Assembly (NCBI GenBank): GCA_045544835.1
Contig: JAZPZS010000112.1
Span: 1 to 18,162 of the forward strand
From: UBA1189 sp045544835
GTDB taxonomy: Bacteria > Bacteroidota > Bacteroidia > Bacteroidales > Bacteroidaceae
Length of the DNA: 18,162 bases
Direction of reading: 5' to 3'
This document shows, piece after piece, positions 14,643 to 18,162 of the stretch (position 1 is its first letter; each line of letters opens with the position of its first letter). The notes beneath the pieces were generated by a model. The model was not told where the DNA came from. It saw only the letters and a list, made by a program, of their open reading frames with translations, and ran no database searches. Both the position numbers and the translations under genes were made by a program.

Positions 14643-15632
14643 CTATTTATGTATTTCTAGAAACTTATAGCCATTGAAATGAATCATATGCTCTGGGTTA
14701 TCGGCAATCCATACTTCTGATTCCCATGCAATTTTTTCCACCCATTTTCTAAACTCCTTCTTATTTAAGAATGTTGTTATAAAGATAGGAATTGCTGTAC
14801 ACCTTTCTAATTGCTTTTTTAGTTTTATTACTCTGATTTCATCCATTGGTCCAGCACTATGTACTGCTTCAATCAAAAATAAGAGATTCTTTTCCTTACA
14901 GTAGGCTACGACATCAGGTAGTTCTTCGTGCTCTAAAGTAAAGAACTTAATTTCCTCCAAAGTATCTTGATTCATATAAAGGTATTTGTCCGAAGTATCA
15001 CCAAGATAAAGAACTTCTGCACCCATACCAAATCTTGATAAAAAATCCTCTACAATAAGTTTTTGCAATACATTATGTTCTCCTGCTGAAAGATGAAGTT
15101 CTGTTCCTGATGGTAACTTTACGGGAATCTTTTCTAGATCTCTTTTTCTTTCAAGTACCTCTTTAAGCAATCTGATCTGTTCTTTATAGGTTGCTAATTC
15201 ATCATCCCATTGAGGGGTACCGTGACTTCTCAGAAGTTTGGCAAATAAGGGGTTCAAAGCATATCCTCGTGTTGGATTATTGGTGGCTTGTGCATCAATA
15301 GATGATGAATTTAATACGACACCTGCTTGTACAAGATAAAGTAAATCTTTACGTCGAATATCGTCATACGAACCTGACGATATATTCTCTCTATAAAACT
15401 TGTTCTCAAAATCGATAATATCCCTTGTCTTCAAAAAGCAATTATCCTCTGCCGACCTAGCTTCCATAAAGCTTGATTTAATATTACCAACGGCCAAACA
15501 AGCCATTGCCATCTTTTCAAGCCTTCGATGCGTTCCATCTAAAGGTATTCCAACATTTCCTAATATGTCTAATATGGAAAATATCAAATTCTTGACCTTG
15601 TTGGTCTTCTTTCCTGTCAAATCTATTTTCAT
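14643..15632 (-). CDS. BsuBI/PstI-family type II restriction endonuclease
   Basis: A 329-residue endonuclease expected to cut DNA not protected by the adjacent methyltransferase. The N-terminal half (about 10-135) fits the helical BsuBI/PstI N-domain. The C-terminal domain carries the family signatures: FGMGAEVLYLGDTSDKY (about 201-217), LPDVVAY (238-244), LLFLIEAVHSAGPM (250-263), IAWESEVWIADNPEHMIHF (301-319) and NGYKFL. Asp240 and Glu255 are the likely metal-binding pair of a PD-(D/E)xK-like site. I chose the ATG at 15632, two bases after the methyltransferase TGA; a TTG two codons upstream would overlap that stop. This tight coupling suggests translational linkage. The named family members recognise CTGCAG, but specificity here cannot be read from sequence. 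Confidence 0.88.
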   Translation of the reverse strand: MKIDLTGKKTNKVKNLIFSILDILGNVGIPLDGTHRRLEKMAMACLAVGNIKSSFMEARSAEDNCFLKTRDIIDFENKFYRENISSGSYDDIRRKDLLYLVQAGVVLNSSSIDAQATNNPTRGYALNPLFAKLLRSHGTPQWDDELATYKEQIRLLKEVLERKRDLEKIPVKLPSGTELHLSAGEHNVLQKLIVEDFLSRFGMGAEVLYLGDTSDKYLYMNQDTLEEIKFFTLEHEELPDVVAYCKEKNLLFLIEAVHSAGPMDEIRVIKLKKQLERCTAIPIFITTFLNKKEFRKWVEKIAWESEVWIADNPEHMIHFNGYKFLEIHK

Positions 15633-15634
15633 TT

Positions 15635-16636
15635 TCAATCAAATAATGATAAAGGAATTAGTTTTCTATTAATCTCTTCTATACTTTTTGTTGGTAAAGA
15701 ATATGTCTCCTTAATCTTAAGTGCCAATTGGTATGCTAATAAAGGAGGAACAGCATTCCCAATCTGATTGAATTGTTTGGCTTCTGTTCCCGTGAATTCA
15801 AACCAATCAGGAAAACTTTGGAGTCGAGCCGCTTCCCTAACCACCAGACGTCTTCTTCTTCCATCTTTTAACCTCACCCTTTGCATGTCGCTAGTACAAC
15901 CAGCTAAATTACGGCAGGTCAGTGTACGGGCAGGTTTGTCGGGATATAAGTCTCGCGGATTAACGCAAGACGACTTTCGCTCGTAAACGGCAATATATTC
16001 ATCCTGCCTTGGAGTTAATATTTTGCTTTCGTCTTTGATTGTATCAATTAAATCACCTATGGCTTCACCGACAGTTACTTTATTCTTGTGGACAATAGGA
16101 TAATTAAAAGAGGATTTATGTCCAACAACAATCATTCTTTCCCTATTCTGTGGAACTCCATAGTTTACTGCGTTTAGGCATCGGAATTCAATGATGTAGC
16201 CTAATTTACTGAGTTCATTTTTTATTAAATCAAAATACCATTTGTGAGAATATGCCAAATTCCTGACATTTTCGAACATAAACACTTTGGGCTGCAACTG
16301 TTTAATTGCATCAATGAAAATAGGGAAACCATCTCTGGCATCTTCCATCCCTTTTTGGTTCCCAAACACACTGAATGGTTGACAAGGGGGACCACCAATT
16401 ACAATATCCGCTTCGGGGTATTTAAAACCCACATCTAACTTTTGGAGATGACATATTCCTTTCAGGTTTTTATTGTAAGTTGCTACAGCAGCTTCTTCAA
16501 ACTCATAACCAATAGTTTCGTATCCGGCAGCTTCAAAACCCAACGATAATCCTCCACAACCAGCAAAAAGATCGAGAACTTTTGTTGGCTGTGTTATGTT
16601 GGGACGTAACGTTTCGTTTATATATGTTTTGTACAT
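15635..16636 (-). CDS. DNA (cytosine-5-)-methyltransferase of the R-M system
   Basis: A 333-residue m5C methyltransferase that protects host DNA from the adjacent endonuclease. All key motifs are in canonical order: I DLFAGCGG (22-29), IV GGPPCQPFS (81-89) with catalytic Cys85, VI ENV (122-124), VIII QNRER (163-167), IX REAARLQSFPDWF (267-279) and X QIGNAVPP (291-298). The target-recognition region between VIII and IX is short (about 90 residues) and contains KPARTLTCRNLAG. There is no other Met before motif I, so ATG 16636 is the only sensible start. It is first in the operon, followed by the endonuclease after 2 bases. Codons are AT-rich, unlike the core genes, suggesting transfer. Its target sequence is unknown. 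Confidence 0.95.
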   Translation of the reverse strand: MYKTYINETLRPNITQPTKVLDLFAGCGGLSLGFEAAGYETIGYEFEEAAVATYNKNLKGICHLQKLDVGFKYPEADIVIGGPPCQPFSVFGNQKGMEDARDGFPIFIDAIKQLQPKVFMFENVRNLAYSHKWYFDLIKNELSKLGYIIEFRCLNAVNYGVPQNRERMIVVGHKSSFNYPIVHKNKVTVGEAIGDLIDTIKDESKILTPRQDEYIAVYERKSSCVNPRDLYPDKPARTLTCRNLAGCTSDMQRVRLKDGRRRRLVVREAARLQSFPDWFEFTGTEAKQFNQIGNAVPPLLAYQLALKIKETYSLPTKSIEEINRKLIPLSLFD

Positions 16637-16649
16637 GCTGCAAATGTAC
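16631..16649 (-). promoter_or_regulatory. Leaderless methyltransferase promoter inside an inverted repeat
   Basis: On the minus strand TACATTTG (complement of 16641-16648) matches the -7 consensus TAnnTTTG, and its last G is 5 bases before the A of the methyltransferase ATG, so transcription should begin at or next to the start codon. A 6-bp inverted repeat, GTACAT at 16631-16636 and ATGTAC at 16644-16649, spans both the -7 element and the ATG and could be an operator. No good -33 element is visible. Confidence 0.5.
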
Positions 16650-16743
16650 GATTTTTTTTAGAGAGTTAATACCTGTTTTTAGAACAAATAGCAGATATAA
16701 AGAAATCTTTCTTCGAATCTAAACATCGTATCACTTTTTTTAC

Positions 16744-16751
16744 TATCTTTG
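16744..16751 (+). promoter_or_regulatory. Probable promoter -7 element for the small protein gene
   Basis: TATCTTTG fits the -7 consensus; no clear -33 is seen. The predicted leader of about 100 bases contains a near-perfect palindrome at 16773-16786 (GTGTAGCGCTGCAC, one T-G). Confidence 0.45.
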
Positions 16752-16859
16752 TCACCCGAAACATCAAGAGCAGTGTAGCGCTGCACCAACCGAGCAGGGA
16801 TGCCACGGTGGTCAAGTTACGATGTGGACAGATATATTAACGTCAAAAAACATCCGATT

Positions 16860-17141
16860 ATGACAAAGACAAACACTTACGCCCAAGAGCGTATCGGCTT
16901 CTATGAAGCACGTTTCGCAAGCGAAACAATCAGCCAACTAGTAACTAACTTCAACAGCCTCGCTTCCTCGCATGGATGGACGGCAGAACGCTCCTGCTAT
17001 TCTACAGCTCTCACTCGTGAGATGCAGCGGCGCAGCATCGACCTCACGGCCATCATGAGCAATGATACGGGACAGCAGACTATACGCTATGTCCGCGTGA
17101 CATACGATGAGGATTCCCATGCACTGCTACCGATAGCATAA
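16860..17141 (+). CDS. Small conserved-looking Bacteroidales accessory protein
   Basis: 93 residues from ATG 16860 (MTKTNTYAQERIGFYEARF); an upstream in-frame ATG at 16800 would add 20 residues without similarity to anything I know. I recall near-identical small proteins in Bacteroides accessory regions and mobile elements, which favours the shorter start, but no function is known. No signal peptide or membrane segment is seen; the sequence is hydrophilic and probably folds as a small helical-plus-strand domain, ending VRVTYDEDSHALLPIA. It is GC-richer than the restriction-modification operon it diverges from, with its own promoter-like site and a hairpin terminator just after the stop, so it is a self-contained unit. 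Confidence 0.7.
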   Translation: MTKTNTYAQERIGFYEARFASETISQLVTNFNSLASSHGWTAERSCYSTALTREMQRRSIDLTAIMSNDTGQQTIRYVRVTYDEDSHALLPIA

Positions 17142-17148
17142 ACAATCA

Positions 17149-17182
17149 CCCCTCACCATCCTACTGCTCGGATAGTGAGGGG
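17149..17182 (+). terminator. Terminator hairpin after the small protein gene
   Basis: A perfect 8-bp stem, CCCCTCAC (17149-17156) with GTGAGGGG (17175-17182), holds an inner ATCC/GGAT pair and an 8-base loop. The downstream T content is modest. Confidence 0.7.
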
Positions 17183-17230
17183 AATCTCATTTAATTATTA
17201 TCCCCGAAAATGCTTATTGATCCCCCATTT

Positions 17231-17266
17231 TTATTCAAACAAATTATCGAGGTGTGTCATACTACA
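17231..17266 (-). repeat. Remnant resembling the 3' end of the DUF234 ATPase gene
   Basis: TTATTCAAACAAAT at 17231-17244 is identical to 11203-11216, the stop codon and last codons of the DUF234 gene, in the same orientation. TACTACA recurs at 17260-17266 and 11224-11230; the spacing differs (15 against 7 bases). In the frame ending at 17231 the minus strand reads MTHLDNLFE, compared with VVLDDLFE at the end of the DUF234 protein. A perfect 9-bp inverted repeat (17240-17248, 17267-17275) spans the joint. Confidence 0.45.
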
Positions 17267-17655
17267 GATAATTTGTCTATGAGCAATTTGTGATGTCCCC
17301 AAGGCACAGCAAATATGTCGGTTCCTATTTGCTCCTCAAGTTGGGGAGCAATTGACAAAGCGCATTGGTACATCAGATAAAAGTTTTTCATATACAACAG
17401 GTTTGTTGGAGAAAAACTTTTTGATTCGGGCAACAGCTCTTTCAAGTCCCTGCTTAGGTTCTCCATAAACTTGCTTCCCCATCGAGCTTCTGCTTTCAGA
17501 ACCACAATATCATGGCCTACAGTCCAATAGAACTGCAACATCTCCCGATTGACATGTAACGCCGCCTTTATCTGGCACTGACGATAACGTATGCTTACTT
17601 CTTGCACCCATTGCAGGTAGTCCTTGTCCAGTATGTTTATCGACTAGCCTTCCAT
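17257..17655 (-). pseudogene. Broken DUF1016 (YhcG-type) gene, N-terminal domain only
   Basis: DUF1016 proteins have an N-terminal helical domain and a C-terminal PD-(D/E)xK nuclease domain, and are often found with restriction systems. Here only the N-terminal domain remains, 116 residues from a GTG at 17607: VSIRYRQCQIKAALHVNREM, then FYWTVGHDIV, ARWGSKFMENLSRDLK, SFSPTNLLYMKNFYLMY and VPWGHHKLLIDKL, where family members continue into the nuclease part. A TGA stops it instead. Upstream the homologous frame continues (DKDYLQWVQEV) to an ATG at 17655, but a TAG at 17644-17646 interrupts it at codon 4. Both lesions point to a dead fragment, although translation from the GTG cannot be ruled out. 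The break coincides with sequence like the 3' end of the DUF234 gene. Confidence 0.75.
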
Positions 17656-17872
17656 AACTATTCAGATAGAAGACTACTTGCTAAATCAAGCAGCATCGGA
17701 CCTGCTTTCCTGCCACTCTGCCACTTCTGCCACAAGTTTTCATAGAGGAAATATGTATTTAAATAAATAATTATTTAGGTAGCGTATACTCCACATATTA
17801 TAGCCGTAACTTATACAAATATTCAGAGAAAAGTGTTATCTTCGCATCGTGAAAGAATATTGTTCGCGTAAT
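17656..17872. other. Short gene-free stretch
   Basis: About 217 bases without a gene. It contains three imperfect tandem copies of CTGCCAC(T) at 17710-17733, an AT-rich patch with AAATAA/TTATTT near 17760, and a weak -7-like TATCTTCG at 17837-17844 ahead of the last ORF. Confidence 0.5.
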
Positions 17873-18162
17873 ATGAATCTATATCCTACAGACCACACAT
17901 CGTTATCCTTGGAGGAAGTGTATTGTTCTATCCGCGACAATGGATTCTCGGAGTATACGCTCCAATTGATAGATAGCTATACAAATTATATACTTAATGG
18001 AAAAACAAACCTTACTCAGTTCAATCAGCAGGAGCATGCAGGTCTCTGCCTTGCAGGTGAGATGCTCATCGGGGCGTACATCGTATGCAACTACGCGAGA
18101 GCAAGCCTTGAAGCAGGTCGCAATGCTGCAGCAGGCGAAGTCGGCCCAGCAAACTGGGAGAT
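17873..18162 (+). CDS. Start of an accessory ORF, 3'-truncated by window edge
   Basis: The frame is open from ATG 17873 to the last base, 96 complete codons, beginning MNLYPTDHTSLSLEEVYCSI and ending EVGPANWE; a GTG at 17849 is in frame 8 codons earlier. Visible content: a hydrophilic helical N-terminus, then LCLAGEMLIGAYIVCNYARAS, a possible amphipathic or buried helix, and an Ala/Gly-rich AGRNAAAGEVGP. I recall Bacteroidales accessory proteins starting like this that continue into a kinase-like domain of the polyvalent-protein type, but nothing visible here proves it. Together with the small protein and the DUF1016 fragment it suggests mobile-element passenger DNA. Upstream -7-like TATCTTCG at 17837. 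Confidence 0.7.
   Translation, partial: MNLYPTDHTSLSLEEVYCSIRDNGFSEYTLQLIDSYTNYILNGKTNLTQFNQQEHAGLCLAGEMLIGAYIVCNYARASLEAGRNAAAGEVGPANWE

Noticed and set aside
17710..17733. Three copies of CTGCCAC as a possible CRISPR or iteron array
   Set aside because: Units of 8-9 bases with no spacers and only three copies; too short for CRISPR and no replication gene nearby.

Overview
The window comes from a member of the order Bacteroidales (Bacteroides/Prevotella-like; I would not go below order). The evidence is the Bacteroidetes forms of GyrB, ParC, TrmB, Mrp and a six-domain S1, the lack of Shine-Dalgarno sequences, and several promoters of the Bacteroidetes type (-33 TTTG, about 20 bases, -7 TAnnTTTG).

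Region 1 (1-10667) is ordinary core genome with fairly GC-rich genes. The 3' part of gyrB (+) converges on an rnz-aspartate dehydrogenase gene pair (-), and the two units share a strong hairpin terminator. rpsA (-) lies upstream of rnz, behind its own terminator. rpsA and trmB diverge from a 314-bp AT-rich promoter region. trmB and an Mrp/NBP35-type Fe-S carrier ATPase (+) are separated only by a GC-rich inverted-repeat element. parC (+) follows with a clear promoter and a strong terminator. Replication (gyrB, parC) and translation/RNA (rpsA, trmB, rnz) functions dominate.

Region 2 (about 10668-13593) is accessory. One AAA ATPase/DUF234 gene with a PD-(D/E)xK-like C-terminus sits between two long stretches without genes (about 535 and 900 bp). 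Both are full of hairpins and share a near-identical 32-nt sequence. The second contains a promoter-like sequence followed at once by a perfect 15-bp palindrome, with no gene downstream.

Region 3 (13594-16640) is a visibly AT-rich three-gene minus-strand operon: m5C DNA methyltransferase, BsuBI/PstI-family restriction endonuclease, and an unrecognised protein with a possible Cys/His zinc site. It looks like a horizontally acquired restriction-modification island with an unexplained third member. The methyltransferase appears to be transcribed from its own start codon (leaderless), inside a short inverted repeat.

Region 4 (16640-18162) looks like mobile-element debris: a small conserved-looking Bacteroidales protein, a broken DUF1016 (YhcG-type) gene whose end is joined to sequence resembling the 3' end of the DUF234 gene, and the start of an ORF that runs off the window. 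I found no tRNA, rRNA, CRISPR array or transposase.

The best candidates for something undescribed are the third protein of the restriction-modification operon, the structured repeat DNA around the DUF234 gene, and the orphan promoter-palindrome.
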